Positions 38,181 through 52,110 of a stretch of DNA of 64,000 nucleotides are shown here, piece after piece (positions within the stretch are counted from its first letter, which is position 1; each line of letters starts with the position of its first letter). The position numbers were made by a program, and so were the translations under genes. Location: assembly GCA_003260075.1 (NCBI GenBank), contig QLIY01000032.1, forward strand, positions 253,071-317,070, in the 5' to 3' direction. The notes under the pieces were generated by a model that saw only the letters and a list, made by a program, of their open reading frames with translations, did not search any database and had not been told where the DNA came from. The DNA is from Phallusia mammillata. Its lineage: Eukaryota; Chordata; Ascidiacea; Phlebobranchia; Ascidiidae.

Positions 38181-38351
38181 TTTTCATCCCCTTAACTGTG
38201 GTTGGCAATGACCAATCACAAAAATAAAAGCTTCTGAAACGTCGCCATATACACCAGCTTTTTGTCATTTCGTCATGAAGTACCAGAGAATGTTTGCAAT
38301 TAGAAATATCCAATTTTCAGCGGCACATTTGGAAATCTTTCACGGCGCTGC

Positions 38352-38352
<1 letters not shown>

Positions 38353-38447
<95 letters not shown>
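38353..38447. other. C95 run
   Basis: Flanked by CGGCGCTGCA and GCTGCAACACACAG. No longer duplication seen. Confidence 0.7.
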
Positions 38448-38448
<1 letters not shown>

Positions 38449-39663
38449 CTGCAACACACAGTTTGGGCATCACTGTTCTCAAAAACTACATAACAGTATT
38501 GGACCTTATTTTCAAAGTCAACGATTGGTATAAATTACAATTGTGGTGCTTGTTAGTCCTGAAAACGCAAAACATTTTGTCAAATTTTGTGCAAAATCTC
38601 TCTTTTGTGGCCCAGGGCTCTTACATTTTTCGTGAGACAATCCCCTACATGCGTTAACATCCACAAAGCGACAATTTAATTTTATCATATAGTCTACAGT
38701 TTTACATCATAAATTTATTTTTTCTTGTCATTAAACTTTCTATAAAACGATGGTTCAAATATCCCTAAAACATGCAAGTTTTTCTGTCTGTGTCTAACTA
38801 AAGAAGGTGGTCATTTTTGTGTTCATTTTGACCTGTCGTTATGGTAACAAAGTGACTGACATCATTTATTAAGCACCTGAAGCAATTGAAACCGCGCGCT
38901 ATTGATTACAAAGACGCGAACTATCCACACAACAAATAGTGAGAGTAGAGTGCCGTTCTCCCTACATGCCACGAACCGCTGTATCAATACACAACTTTCA
39001 TACGTGATACAAATCACCGCTGTGCAGCAGACAACAATTGTGATGCCTCAATTAAATACGTGTAGATAACAACCCCGACACGTTTACGAGTAAACGTCGA
39101 ATGTTTGCGATTGTTTCGTGTTGCACGATCGTCTTGTTTAGCGCCGATAAGCCGTCTAAACTGCTTGAAGTTGCGGTCAAAGTCGGCCCGTGGTTCTACC
39201 CCGCCTAAGCAGTCTTAAGGTTGGGCAAACATGCACACGCCGCGCCGTAGTTCATTCACAAATTTGTTGTCAACAAAATGCGATATTGAGCGGCCCCTCC
39301 CATTTCCCATTGCTCACGACTTGTCCGCGACGTCCGGTGGCATGCTTTAAACTCGTGCAATTCGTAAACCGTCTCACTGTGTATATGCATTGTTCATTGA
39401 GTTATTCCGCACATTTTTAGCGTTCAACAGTAGGGTTGGGCCGCTAAGTTTTTAAAAACTGTTGATAATGCTTATTTATTGCTTTGATGGTCGAGCAGTC
39501 GGTTGTCTGATAGAAAAAACGCATCTTAGGTTTGTCTTGCATGCGCCTAAAGGTTATCAAAACTCTTCCGTAGTCTTTGTAGTGTTATTGTGTTTGCGAC
39601 AGTGACTAATTAAACGATGTGTTTTCTTATAGGAACACTATACACGGACTTTAAAAGTAGTTT

Positions 39664-39712
39664 AATCATAAACATTACTGCCAAGGTAGTGGTGTATAAA
39701 GAATACATCGAT
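39664..39712. repeat. Fragment of the 31362 repeat
   Basis: ATCATAAACATTACTGCCAA ... GAATACATCG matches 31363-31404 almost base for base but lacks the hammerhead-like part. Confidence 0.7.
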
Positions 39713-41681
39713 GTGTTTTCTGTTTATTGACAAAATTGGCAACGATTTCGCTTTAAAATGACCGAGTATTATTTAAACCAGAAACAAACAAAGCCAGCAA
39801 ATTAGTATAAAACATAAGGTTTTAACAGCAACTTGTGTCATTATCAAATGGTTAGGATTTTTGAAACCGTGAATAGTGAACTTAAGAGTATAATTTCTTT
39901 GTTAAAAATTCAATGAAAGTGTTTTAACTTGAATCGCAAAAGCGTTTCTGCTTCCAAGTCTTTTTAAGCGACTGAGTACCATCCCTGCCTCTCCGAACAT
40001 GTTTACCGCGACCCCAAAGAACCCACGAAACGGCCAATCGACGCTAGCAATAATATTTCCACTCCCGGTCACACAAAGGCATTTGCCTCTGTACGGCCGC
40101 GCACTTTTGTTTTTCATTTCTTCACTCGCATCAAAGTCGCTTCACTTTGCTACTGCGAGGAGGAGACGAAAGTGAGACACCGGCCCCAAAACACCCCCAA
40201 GGTTTGGCCCCATGTGGGTCGGTTTGTTTCGATTTCACTCTAACATCGCGACTTTCATCTCTGAGTAGACAAAGGGCGTGGATGGACGTGTGGTATGTGG
40301 GACTTTGGCCAGAAATTTGCTGCTTTCCATTAACGGGCCACCGGCCATTTTGTTGCCAAACTTTCTGTACGAAAGGAAAGTTTGTAAGTTTTCTGTGTTT
40401 AACTCCAGTTGGCACAAAAGGGCATATTTACTATTATTTGTTTTAGGCAAAAGGTTTTTTTAAAGCCCGACGGTTACTTTCCCGCTTAACCATGAATTAA
40501 ACTTCAAGGTTTCAAATATGATGTGTTGGTGTTTGGTACCAAACCAAGATCTATTTTATGAGATTAGATTGCTGTTTTACAGTGACATGCGCCTTTAAAA
40601 CATGAAAACGACTTTAAACTAAAATTCTAAAACAATTTATCACTAACAAAATACTAATCCGGACGTTAACTTGGTAAATTTTATTCGCTTGGCGAAAAAT
40701 GGCGTAACTATTTGTGTGAATATATACAATGTGTCTTTTGGAATTGTATTTTCAACTTTTTCCGGAAAAGGGATTTTTTTGTCTCCTCCGGAACTGCAGA
40801 ATAAGGTCATTGCATTACAAGAACCTACGTAACAGAAATGAACTTTGTGGTCGTATTGGCGCCGAACTTTTCGCAATTCCACGCTTTCGCTGATAATAAT
40901 GACACGTCGCGACCAATTGGCAATTACACAAACACCTCTGTGTTGTAATGAGACCGCCTCGCATTAGTTGACACCGTCCCACGCGCGGTAGCCTTCGTCT
41001 CGTGGCGCGCGACAATGTTACAGTCGTAGCAAGTAGTCATTCCTGCGAAGTTCTTGCTGTAAAACTCGATAATTTGCTTTGGGCGGCGGCCGTTAACTGA
41101 TGGAAATGTGTTTGCGTCGCCAATTACAGCATTTGATGGCGCGGGGGTGGGCTGAAATTGTACATTAGGTGGCGCCTCTCCATAATGGGGGTCACACCGA
41201 ATCGAATCACCTTCGACCGATAAACAAACTTTTACTTATTTCGTGACAAATGTAAAGTGTTACGTCACTAAATATGTTGACATGTTTTGAGTTCTAAGTT
41301 TTCATTTGGTTTGTAAATGTGTCATCCGTTTTCATGTGAATGCATTAGTGAAGCCAGTGTCTTAAACATCCACCAAAATATAGATGGAACTCTCTGCATC
41401 CATCCACTACATACGTTACACAATTGAAATTGCAGTTGCAAACAAGTTGCAATATCATATAGTTTACAAGTAGCAAATTATCCTATAGTTTTGGTCACTA
41501 GCGGCGCTGTGGACCCAGTCTTGGCCTTGAACCGTGACTTCCATTAGCTCTCTGCGCCTCGCTCGTTCACGGGTGAAGTGAAAGGTCAAAATAACGAAAG
41601 TCACCTTCGCTGCTCTGAAATTGAAGCCGCGCTACTGTGTGCTGCGTGTTGAGCTTGAAACGGAGTTGCCAAAACGTTTGA

Positions 41682-41699
41682 CCTTGGTCAAGGTCAGGC
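41682..41699. promoter_or_regulatory. Nuclear-receptor-type everted repeat
   Basis: TGACCTTGGTCAAGGTCA, a near-perfect palindrome made of two extended half-sites of the TCAAGGTCA type bound by ERR/NR5A receptors. More half-sites lie at about 41575 (AAGGTCA), 44033 and 44052 (TGACCTT). Binding is inferred. Confidence 0.45.
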
Positions 41700-42564
41700 G
41701 CAGTGTCGGTTTTGCTTTCATTGGCGTTAATGTATACCTACTACTCGGCGTCTAAAAGGCCTGTCTGCTGGGAGTGTGACGGGCAAAGCAAAAGCAAGTC
41801 TGTTGGCGAAGCGACGACTTCCATACATACGATGTGAAGCAGAAAATAATCCCTAAACTTGGTAACTGACTCTTTTCCTTTGAAACGCACTAAAGCGCTC
41901 CTGTCGCTTGTTTTCACCACGATTCGGCGTCCTTTTCTTGTTGCTACTTAGAACGGCAAAACATTTCGCAAACTTCGACTAGAACCTTTAAATTACGTCA
42001 TTATTACGTTATGGTTGAATGAACGAGGTCATCAACATTTTACCATCCCCAAAACTTTCACCCTTTATTGGTTTTGACGTTGTTTGAACGTTCAAAAAGC
42101 GGTGAAGTTCAATTTTTACGATTTATGACGTAACTCTCTGTAATAGTGTGACAGAATTTTGATGCTACATTGGTTTGTGATTTTGCTTTTTGTCGCATAT
42201 GAATTATTATTTTAAAAATAAACAAAATGTAAAATGCAAATAGCATTTCTGTTCAATAGATTTTGCGTAACTCTTTATCTGAAGACGGTAATAGATAGAC
42301 AAAGTTTAAATTGTTTGAACTTTTGATTAGGCTTTTGACCAAACCTAAATTACACTGAAATTTTTGATGCTAAGCGTAGATGCCTAAACGTATATGCAGT
42401 CTGCTCATATACAACTGCTGAATGCTTGCTCGGGTACGTATTGTTGCATTTACAATTGGCCACGTCGAAAAATGGGCAAGAATAATTGACCCCAAATACA
42501 AATTGTGTTTATGGATGAGATTATCTTAAATCTACTGCATCACCATAAAGTTCAAGTTGAAATG

Positions 42565-42728
42565 TTTACGTAACTCAACTTCGGTGACATAACACGTGTC
42601 AGTTTTAGTTGCATAACCTTTCACCCAGTTGCATAATTTTTCGAAATAACTTTTCGGATTTTACGTAACACTTCGTTTTTTACGTAATTCTTTACGTGAG
42701 TTACGCAACAACACCAAAGTTACGTAAC
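42565..42728. promoter_or_regulatory. Homotypic cluster of PAR-bZIP / C/EBP-type motifs
   Basis: Eight near-palindromic sites in 164 bases: TTTACGTAAC (42565), GTTGCATAAC (42608), GTTGCATAAT (42628), TTTACGTAAC (42660), TTTACGTAAT (42679), TTTACGTGAG (42691), GTTACGCAAC (42700) and GTTACGTAAC (42719). The family consensus is TTRYGTAAY. More lie outside (about 42130, 43921). The density suggests an enhancer. Confidence 0.5.
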
Positions 42729-43460
42729 AACATCGTACTTTATAACTGTGGCGAAAAATCGCCGAACACCTGTTTCGCATTTTCATAAAAAGGATCCTTT
42801 GCCAAGCTTTTATTGCCTGTTAACTTGCTGCAATGTAATATTTGAGTTTGGAATATGTTTGATAGAATTATGGGGAATCGCTGCTTGCCAATAGGTTTCT
42901 ATTTGGACCAAAAAGTTGCTAAAATGTTTTCTATGGACCAATATGTATCGTTTAGTTTGTTTAGTGCAGAATTCGAGCAATTTATTTTCGCTTATTGTTG
43001 TGTTGTTGAGTACAGAAATATAGTTTGTGTTTGCTTATGTTGTAAGGCATGTGCGTTATAAATGCGTCGTGTACGACCGGCGGTTGTATGTCAGGAAACA
43101 TGCTCATCTACGTGCGAACTTCTTATACTGTTAAGTAAAGTTGCAAATATATCTTGCAGAAAAGGTCAGCGGTTTCTCCTTGTACACTTTGCGTTTTTAT
43201 TCACATTTTATAACCGGATATTTTGTGACTTTACGGATAATGTTGTTTGATATTGCCGCTAGCACCAAAAACACGCGAAATACGTGTCAGTCCATGTTCT
43301 CGCGGTGGGTAATTGTCGCAACCTGACAATTGCAAATGTGATGTATTTTTGACATTGTTGCCAGACTACCTTTCAAATGGACTAAGATTTATATAGGATC
43401 AATGCACACGAATGCTTATGTTCATTACATTTCACTCTTGACGTCTCAGTTAATGTATTG

Positions 43461-43470
43461 CCCCCCCCCC
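43461..43470. other. C10 run at a duplication junction
   Basis: 43281-43460 recurs at 43471-43622, the second copy lacking about 30 internal bases. Confidence 0.9.
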
Positions 43471-46180
43471 ACGTGTCAGTCCATGTTCTCGCGGTGGGTA
43501 ATTGTCGCAACCTGACAAGTGCAAATGTGATGTATTTTTGACATTGTTGCCAGACTACCTTTTAAATGGACTTAGATTTGTAAAAGATTAATGCACACGA
43601 ATGCTCTGTTAATGTATTCTGGTATTTGACATGCCGCGTTTTCGTCTGATTATTTGCAATTCTTAGTTTAGTGAATCAGAAACTGCTTTTTGAAATTTAA
43701 AAATGGTTACCAGAAGTAAAACTTCCAAAAAAGTGTATCCTTGAACGGTTATTGCAAGACGGAATTTAGTTGGCTTGACAAACTGCCCTAGTTTTTAACC
43801 CGATATGTGACATCCCGGTTAGCCCAGTGATTTACTTTTATTGCTGAATAGTTTTCTTCCGAACTTTGCAGAACTTTTTGATGCAACAAATAGTTTTACA
43901 AAATCGCCCATCAGTCAACCTTACGTAACCTGCGACGTCACACGCTGCGACCTTTTGAAAGCAGCGGCTTATCCAATAACCCATTGACTATAACATTTCA
44001 TAAAACCACGATGACTGCACGCTCGAGAATTTGACCTTCAACGTCTAAATGCGTGACCTTGAAATCGCACGTGGATGCTTCTTGAATGCTACTTGCGGCT
44101 TACGCGAGTGAAAATGTCAGATTACGGCGAATGACGACGTGCGGTTTTGTTTTCAACACAAACTACGCAAGCCGCTCCAAATCCATACCATGTATTTATT
44201 GCAAGGCTTTGTTGTGGGCTTTGCTTCGTATTCGGAAAACCGCGAAGTTACATTTGAAACCCTTGCACCCCGCACGTGAAAATGTTGTTATTTTTACCGT
44301 GCTTCGTAAACACTAAATGCTGGTGTTGATTTATGAATATTTTTTGTCACATGTCAGTTTTCACTTTTATAAATCCATTTTTTTTTAATTTGATTTATTT
44401 CGACGTATTTAATACAGTTCATTTCACCTTAAAAGACGCCAGAATCGGACAAAAACTGACTAAAGCCTAAATGCTTGCGTTGAGTTTATTTGAAAAGGCC
44501 TTTTTGTCACCGTCGCGTGTTTGTTCCACTATTGTGAATCCTTTATCCAATTGAAGTTTGATTTATTTCAACGTATTTAATCTATGCGCCAGAATTGGGC
44601 CAAAACTAACTAAAGGGTTATTGTTGCTTTTTAATTACCGTAAAGATGACAGAAAAAAACGACACAAAAATCGTGCGATTTGCTGAGTTGGATTGTTATA
44701 GAATCTCTAAACATGCCAAATATTCTCAAAAAATTTCCGTCCTCCTGTAATTGTATTTCTAGGAAACTGGGAAAATCCTGCAAACCTTTTTGCATGTAGG
44801 CCGCTTGCAAAATACCAACTGCAAACCCGCTGCTGTTGACATTTCCTGGGTAACCTTTATAAGTATGCGATGAAATCATGACGGATGGAAGTTTGTATGT
44901 AAATATTCCCATCCCGTGCTTAGCCGATTCGCTGCACTGTGGTTCGCATCTGAATTGCGGCAAAGACATTTAAGGCTCAATCAATCATTTTCACGCAAAT
45001 TACATATTGCTAAAACTAGTTCGCGTGAATCTGTCTCTTGCAGGAGTTTGTACGGGTCGCCCTAAAGGTCGAAACCGTCAAAGTGCAAAGTTAAATTGTA
45101 ATTTAAGGGAGCTGTCAAAACAACGCGTGATATACTGCAACAAAATTTAAACGTGTTGGTAACGTTGGCCCACGTGACGCATCGTTGCGGTTACCATGGT
45201 TACGTGTGTACAGGATCGTCGAGGTTCAGGTTTCGAGTTGTTTTAACTTTAACTTGCGTCTTTCGGCCTCGGGCATTTGCGTGAATTCTATTTTCGGTGG
45301 CGCACGTTGACGCAGTGCATCGCGCAAATTAGTGAGCGGGTATTTCGGGCGACCTGTTGCTTTTGTTTCGATGGAGGTGACCGCGACCTTGACGTAGTAA
45401 TTCGCACTATATCGTCATCAGCAGATAAATTTAAACTGTTGTTTCGATTTTTGAAGACAACAACAAATAGATACACGTTTTTGTGACGGAGATGAACGTT
45501 TTTGGTAAAGCTATCCAAATAAATTGGGTTGCAAATACCAAAAAACGTAACAGTTTAAATGAAACGGTACGATGTAGATGAAATACACCAAAAACAATTC
45601 GATTTGAATGAGGTACCACGGCTTATCCAACAAATTTCCAATGTTGAATTGGGTGAATCTTAACGGTTTGAAACTTTTCATTTTTCCGTTTTAGGCATTA
45701 CGATATGTCGCCAATACGATACCTTTATTGCGTCCCTGCATCTAAGCAACCAAATTTCGAGTCGCTTTTAAACTTCCGTTGTAAACACTGACTGTGATTT
45801 CGGCTTTAAGGTAAAATAAAAAAAAATATGTACCTTGGCGCAACTTTGAAAGAGAAGCAGATTTAAAATGACAATGAAATCGGGGGAGATAAAATGGGGA
45901 AGCCATCCCAGGTTTAGTAATCAAATACTTTACTTACAAATTCATGGGAACTGGCTTCTGTCGATAACAACTTGATGCCACAAGTACAAAGTATTCGGCG
46001 AAGTTCAGTCGCAGATTTCCCGGGCAAGTCCGATAATTGTGAAGATCAGCTTACTTCTACGTCAGCGTGTATTATACCCGGTAGCTTACGGGCCTGAATG
46101 GCATTGAAGGCATAATTCCAAGTTAGTCTGTCAAAACACATCAAAACCGGTTGTGGTAAAGTGGGTAACGGCATTCCTAC

Positions 46181-46288
<108 letters not shown>

Positions 46289-46525
46289 TTTGGGGGTCGG
46301 AAGGGGATTTCCAAATCACTGCACCCCTAAACACGTTGGCAGTTAGTCCAGTGGTATTTTTGTAAAAACAAGCCCTTTAAAAACGGAAATAAAACACTAA
46401 TTGGTGATTACATTTCGCACGAACTACCAGCGTTGTACCAAAACTTGACCCATTGATGTCACAATGACATCATAGTGGTATTTGTTCCGGCACCGCGCGT
46501 CACGATTTTACCGCCCATCATAGAG

Positions 46526-46615
<90 letters not shown>
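46526..46615. other. C90 run
   Basis: Between CATCATAGAG and TGGTCATG. No flanking duplication. Confidence 0.7.
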
Positions 46616-47008
46616 TGGTCATGTTTATCTTATTATCGCTTTTAAGCGCAGTTGGCCACTTGCGGCGCTCACAACCGCACGTTTCACGGAAAGTCGAAAC
46701 AGTGGCGTGTTTATTGATCAACAACCGCTGCCTCTCGACGAATGAGTCACTCCCGTGTTTCCCAAATGTGCCAGGTGACAAACAACTCGACATTAGCGCA
46801 TGATATGTCAAATGCAGTCAGAGCGCTGCTCAGTTTCACAAAGCTAATGTGCCGTGGAAAGATCATGACTAATTAGGCGTATTCGCGCATATAACACTTA
46901 AAAAAATGCCGCGATACTTGACCCGTGATAACACCTGGATAAAAATAATAACGTATCTCATAAATCAGAGTTTTCCAACCCAGAGTTCACAAAGGTTCGT
47001 GTAGACCG

Positions 47009-47330
47009 CAGTGGTTCCCAACCTTTATCGACATATCCTTCCTTAACATTTCAAAACATTTTCATTCCTCCCTAATATACTACATAGTAGAAAACCCCCT
47101 AAACGTACCAGTTTTTTTTACCTTTTTTAGTGTTTAACAAGGTTTCCAAAATACTAATACACTATAGAGTTGATATTTACAACTAAAATAAATGACATCT
47201 TGTCTTGTTATTTCCATTTAACTTTGTTTGATTTGTTTGACGAAACGTATAACTTTATTCGTGTGAGTTTTTATGTGGCGTTTGCGTTGGGGTTTTCAGT
47301 CTAAATTATTTTAAAAGGGGAGCCCTTGAT
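47009..47330. mobile_element. Degenerate hAT MITE, left end only
   Basis: Begins CAGTGGTTCCCAACCTTTA at 47009. The matching right end and target duplication were not found, so the end is approximate. Confidence 0.5.
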
Positions 47331-47420
47331 CTCAAAAATCGAAATCCATTGACTTGGGTTGTTTGGGCAAGACTTATAGCTAGAAGTCGGTAAATTGTCC
47401 GAAATCTGCAAACTGGACTG

Positions 47421-47455
47421 TTGAGTTGAGTTTATTTCGCTTGGTGAAGTACAAG
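47421..47455 (-). repeat. 3' fragment of the AACTC-tailed SINE
   Basis: TTGAGTTGAGTTTATTTCGC then TTGGTGAAG, the reverse of the 52560-52612 tail. Confidence 0.6.
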
Positions 47456-47848
47456 ACTGATGCATTTTTTTGAAGCCACAGTCAAATTAAAACCCTTACC
47501 ATCACCAGTATAATTGGCGGAACAGAAAAAATCCTAAAATCGTGTAAAAACTAGAGATAAAATCGCGCTGTTACCGCTGTTGGTGATTCGATTTCAACAA
47601 AGACTGTCCGATTTTCGAAACCAGACCAAGTTCTTTTTTCATACCACCAAAGCCGCCATGAAACGATCAGGCCTCGTAGCAAGTGGACGCCTCCGCCGCA
47701 AATATTTGCTCAAGTCTCGGCGGAAAGTAGAAAAAACACCCGATATCCGTCACGCCGCGTGCGTAACCTAATCTGTGGCAACGCGTGTAAAGCAAAGGCA
47801 ATGGTCTGTGAAAACGTTCACACCAGAAACAAGGCGGCTCGCTCGGCT

Positions 47849-47850
<2 letters not shown>

Positions 47851-47882
<32 letters not shown>
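47851..47882. other. C32 run
   Basis: Between CTCGGCTGG and GGCTTTGATC. No flanking duplication. Confidence 0.65.
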
Positions 47883-47884
<2 letters not shown>

Positions 47885-49737
47885 CTTTGATCTATTAGAA
47901 TGTTTCCATTCAAGTTTGCCTAATTAGACCCAGACTGCTTCAGTAGCAGATCGTGGAGCACGTTTGAGAGCTGTCTGTTGACAATGGCAGTGACCGTAAC
48001 TAATCCCGGTCTACGGAGCCCGTTCACGCCTTTCGCCGCGTGTGGAGATGATATACGACTAATCTCGTTAGGATGACAGCGCATAGGATGACTTAAAATT
48101 TACCGAGCACTCACTGAGTGGTTTTGGTGACTCGGGCTTGAAAGAATGATCATTTATGATCGTCGAAAGCTGGAACTTAAATCCACGCCAACTCAAGCTG
48201 AAATGTTTAATAGCAAGTAGCGAATGCCAACGTATCAAATATGAGGTCAAAGTATTATGTCTTTTATTGGGTTGAAATACGCGTTTTTCCAACGATTACT
48301 GGAGCTTAAATTAGTCTAAATTCACAATCCCAAATCAGGTGACAAGGTTTTGAAATGTAGATTTTGCTCTTCATGACATTATGTAATATTTCGAATAGAA
48401 TAAGCTTTAAGTGTTTTAAGATAAATGATTTCAAAACAACATCACTATTTTAGTTTGGAAAGCTTTGGGTAAAACTTTCAGGTATGAAGTGACATATTTC
48501 ATACCTTAAAGACGGTTTTTGTTGGGGACCAAAATTTCACAAGATAAAACGATGCTATGAGTAATTATAAAATGTTGGCTTGTTTGTTGCCTCCCCGAAA
48601 TCTGTGCGTCAATTCCACCTCGAACAATGAGAGCACCAACGTCGAAATATTAATACCTTGAAAAGACAACTATAATCTTGGTTTATGTTTTATTTTTCTT
48701 TACAATGGCCATTTGAAAAGCGCACTTTCCAAAGTTGTGTTCTGTTCAAAATTACAGAAAGTCAATGTCAAATACCAAGGTCAGTGTCGGTTTACACGAC
48801 TTGGGGTTGGTGAGCGTCACAGACACCAGACCCCGTTGCTCGTCTCGTTGCGTTAAAGCAAAACCCGCCGGTAAATATTAATTCAGGTGAAATGGTTCAC
48901 GCCTCCCAATTACTTTGACAAGCGACCAACTACTGAACAATCAATCACAGAAAGTTTAGACCACCAGTGCAGATCTACGTAGCCGGCAGAGGAACCTGAC
49001 ACCGTGCCGGCTGCCGCATTTGAAATTGTCTCCAAATTTGGCCCCGTTTTGAGGAACTGATTTTAATTGGCCGCCTCTGGATGGTAATGGTGAAATAATT
49101 GCAGCGATTTTGGTGATTGATTGGAGTGGTAAATGTTGCACTTCTGTTTTAGTAGCTTAAGTGTGGATTAGACAAGTCACAGAACGCTTTGAAGTTTTTC
49201 TACACTTCTATAGTTATGTTTTATACCTCGCAGATTGAAAGATGCGAATTATTTATGCATTTTACCGATTTCGGCTTTGGAAATAAACAGAGTTGTTCGT
49301 CATTCATGACGGTGTAGCGCGGTATACTGGGATTTAACCAAAGCGTCCACCATTTTTCCGCGGGCTATAACGGTCTATAATGTTATGCAACTAAAACTTT
49401 TTCGATAATCAGGATTTTTGTGAAGTTTTTAATGCAAAGTGGATAATTCTGCATTTCATGCGATCGCTTATATGTCACAACTAAGTAAGATAAAAACCAA
49501 AAAAATGGTTCTAAGTTCAGATAAAATTCGCAACGTTTAAAGGCAAATTAATTGTTTTTACAGCGTTTGTGTTTCACTGGGTCTAACAAAGCCAATTTTA
49601 GGCAGACTGTTTTTTTTAATTTTTAGAATATAACTTCCACCCAACAACATTAGTTGGCATAGCAAAAGTATTTTTGCTCTAAATGCTATTACTTTTTACA
49701 GCAGAGACCTTTAAAATCACTTAAATACCCCCAAAAT

Positions 49738-49747
49738 CCCCCCCCCC
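49738..49747. other. C10 run at a duplication junction
   Basis: 49652-49737 recurs at 49748-49829 (TTGGCATAGCAAAAG). Confidence 0.9.
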
Positions 49748-50437
49748 TTGGCATAGCAAAAGTATTTTTGCTCTAAATGCTATTACTTTTTACAGAGACC
49801 TTTAAAATCACTTAAATACCCCCAAAAATTTTTTTTCTAGCAACCGTGTTTGCATTTACATTCGGTGATATATAAGTTATCAAAATATAAAAAACTCTAT
49901 TTTGCAAGTTTCTATTTTAAAACGAATATTTGTTTCGGCGGATGATCGCAACGTTATATTTCCGTAAATTTGAAGTTGTTTTCGTCACGAATTCTTTCTT
50001 GGTTAGAAAATCAATTTTCGAGTTGCCTATAATCATGCTGAGTTGCCAAACCAGCTTACACGAAAGCTTGCTGATAAACTGGCAGTGATGCACAAACCTT
50101 TAGAAAAACGCACTGACACATTTTTTGACAAAAAATACAAAACATTTGCTGTTAAACTTTTTTTCTACATTACTACTAATTGAAAGCTTCAAAGGGTTTA
50201 TTTGTTTTCGTGTATTTTTGCAAAGAACGCAGTAAATAGCATTTCAATACAAACTACAGGCGTTTCGGTGACATTATGGTTTTGCTTAGCCTAAAAGAAT
50301 CTTATAACTCTTACAAAACGGTGTAAGGCTTAGCCAATCAAAATGGAGGTAGCTCTGTGCAATGAGGTCGTTGTAGTCGCTGATATTCAGATCTTATCTT
50401 ATGGGTTTCCTGTTCGTCGTTCCGGGAACACTTAAAG

Positions 50438-50447
50438 CCCCCCCCCC
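50438..50447. other. C10 run at a duplication junction
   Basis: 50316-50437 recurs at 50448-50570 (AAAACGGTGTAAGGC). Confidence 0.9.
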
Positions 50448-51442
50448 AAAACGGTGTAAGGCTTAGCCAATCAAAATGGAGGTAGCTCTGTGCAAAGTAG
50501 GTCGTTGTAGTCGCTGATATTCCGATTTTATCTTATGGGTTTCCTGTTCGTCGTTCCGGGAACACTTAAAACCACAATTTATGCTGTTTATTGTGCATTT
50601 GAATCGGTCCCATATCGACGATATGCAGGTCAATCAATCCCTACAAACAACTAGTTATACTGGACTACCATATCCAAGCGTTTGGGCCCTTGTTTTAGGG
50701 TCTTGGCTTAGAGTATATTTGCTGGAAGTATTTTGATGGCTTTGATGGCGCTTTCTAGGGCGTTCTATCGAAGCATATACGTCAGTCGCCAGTGTGCATG
50801 CAGGTTGTTTAAATTGTTTACAGATATCTTGTTCGTTTATCGGCTTTCTGCTTAGATTAGAGAGTGTTATATTTGCTGAAATTCTTGGTGTTTCTTTTCG
50901 CAGGTCCACAAATGTCGTTTGTGGCAAATTTGTCGAAATGTGCTGTTTAAAGTGTGTCAGTGTTTGGGACACGTCGCTATGCAGATTCTATAATTTAATT
51001 TAAAGTATATTTAACTGGAAAACTGTATTTAAAAACTTAAGTATAATAAACAAACTAAGAACTTTTGTATCGAAATTGATCCTATTTTCGAAAAAAAGTT
51101 CAGTTTAACAAAATATTCTGGCGTTGATGAGTTTTAGTTGTACACAGTTGTTGGGCCTTTGGGTGAATGACATTATTACTGGCAAAGCAGTGTTCTAATG
51201 TTAGTTTATAAAGTATTTTTTACAGAAACTTTTTACAAAAAGTGTTTTGGTTCAAATAAGCAGCTTCAAACGTTTAGTGTGAACACAGTAAAAGGTCATT
51301 GCATTCTGGTGCAGTAGCTTTCCGCCGGGCAAGCTTCCAGACCGTGCAAAACCGAAAGATGATCGAACCCGTGATTATCTCGTTATAAATCTAGACAAAA
51401 ATGCTCAATCATTTCCCTTCGGACGCCGATACGAGGACTTTA

Positions 51443-51453
51443 CCCCCCCCCCC
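51443..51453. other. C11 run at a duplication junction
   Basis: 51353-51442 recurs from 51453. The last C belongs to CGAAAGATGATCG. Confidence 0.9.
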
Positions 51454-51829
51454 GAAAGATGATCGAACCCGTGATTATCTCGTTATAAATCTAGACAAAA
51501 CTGCTCAGTCATTTCTCTTCGGACGCCGACACGAGGACATTGTCACGTAGCTAAGGGCTATCCAATTGATTCAAAGCAATTTGAAAATGTTTGACATTGA
51601 TCTTGAACTGTTGGGAGATTTTATTTATTTTGTCTTGTCAAAGAATGTGAAGTTCGTTTGACTTGTAGTTTGGAAACTTTCTAATTCGTTTTTGTTTTAC
51701 ATTTAAAGGTTAAGTGTTTAAAACATTGCGTCCAAAGCTGCCTAAGCACAGGAGTATATGCAAGTTTGGACCTAATTCCATTCACTGTGAATGGAATGAA
51801 GCAATGTTCCAGTCACTAAGCTTTCCGAT

Positions 51830-52110
51830 TATATACACTGAAGACCACAACGAGCAGCCCTAGACATTTACACTGTGGCCACACACCAGTCTGTGCGAAG
51901 CATGCAATTTTATATGTCTGGGACTTTAGGCATACACACAAGCTCCCGAGTACACCGAGGATCACCGTGAGCAACGTTAGATGTCGATACTGTGGATTTT
52001 TATGTGTCAGGAAATACAGTTAAGCTTCCTGGGCACACTGTACGACCACTATAAGCAACATAGATGTGCACTCTGTCATCTGATACACAGCACAAATCTA
52101 TTTTATTCTG
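51830..52110 (-). repeat. Minisatellite-like repeat, inverted relative of 23890-24180
   Basis: Landmark AGACATTTACACTGTGG / TTAGATGTCGATACTGTGG / TAGATGTGCACTCTGTC at about 51862, 51979 and 52062. Its reverse complement matches ACATCTAATGTTGCTCACAG of the 23.9-kb array. Confidence 0.65.

Noticed and set aside
38353..38447. Long C tracts as genuine G-quadruplex or i-motif regulators
   Set aside because: Run lengths and duplicated flanks fit assembly gaps better, and intact repeat copies lack the tracts.
44631..44969. 112-codon frame on the minus strand
   Set aside because: No recognisable domain, no splice context and no repeat of codon bias; likely chance.
50655..50972. 105-codon frame on the minus strand, possible extra gene
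   Set aside because: Low-complexity polar composition with no recognisable motif; not supported.
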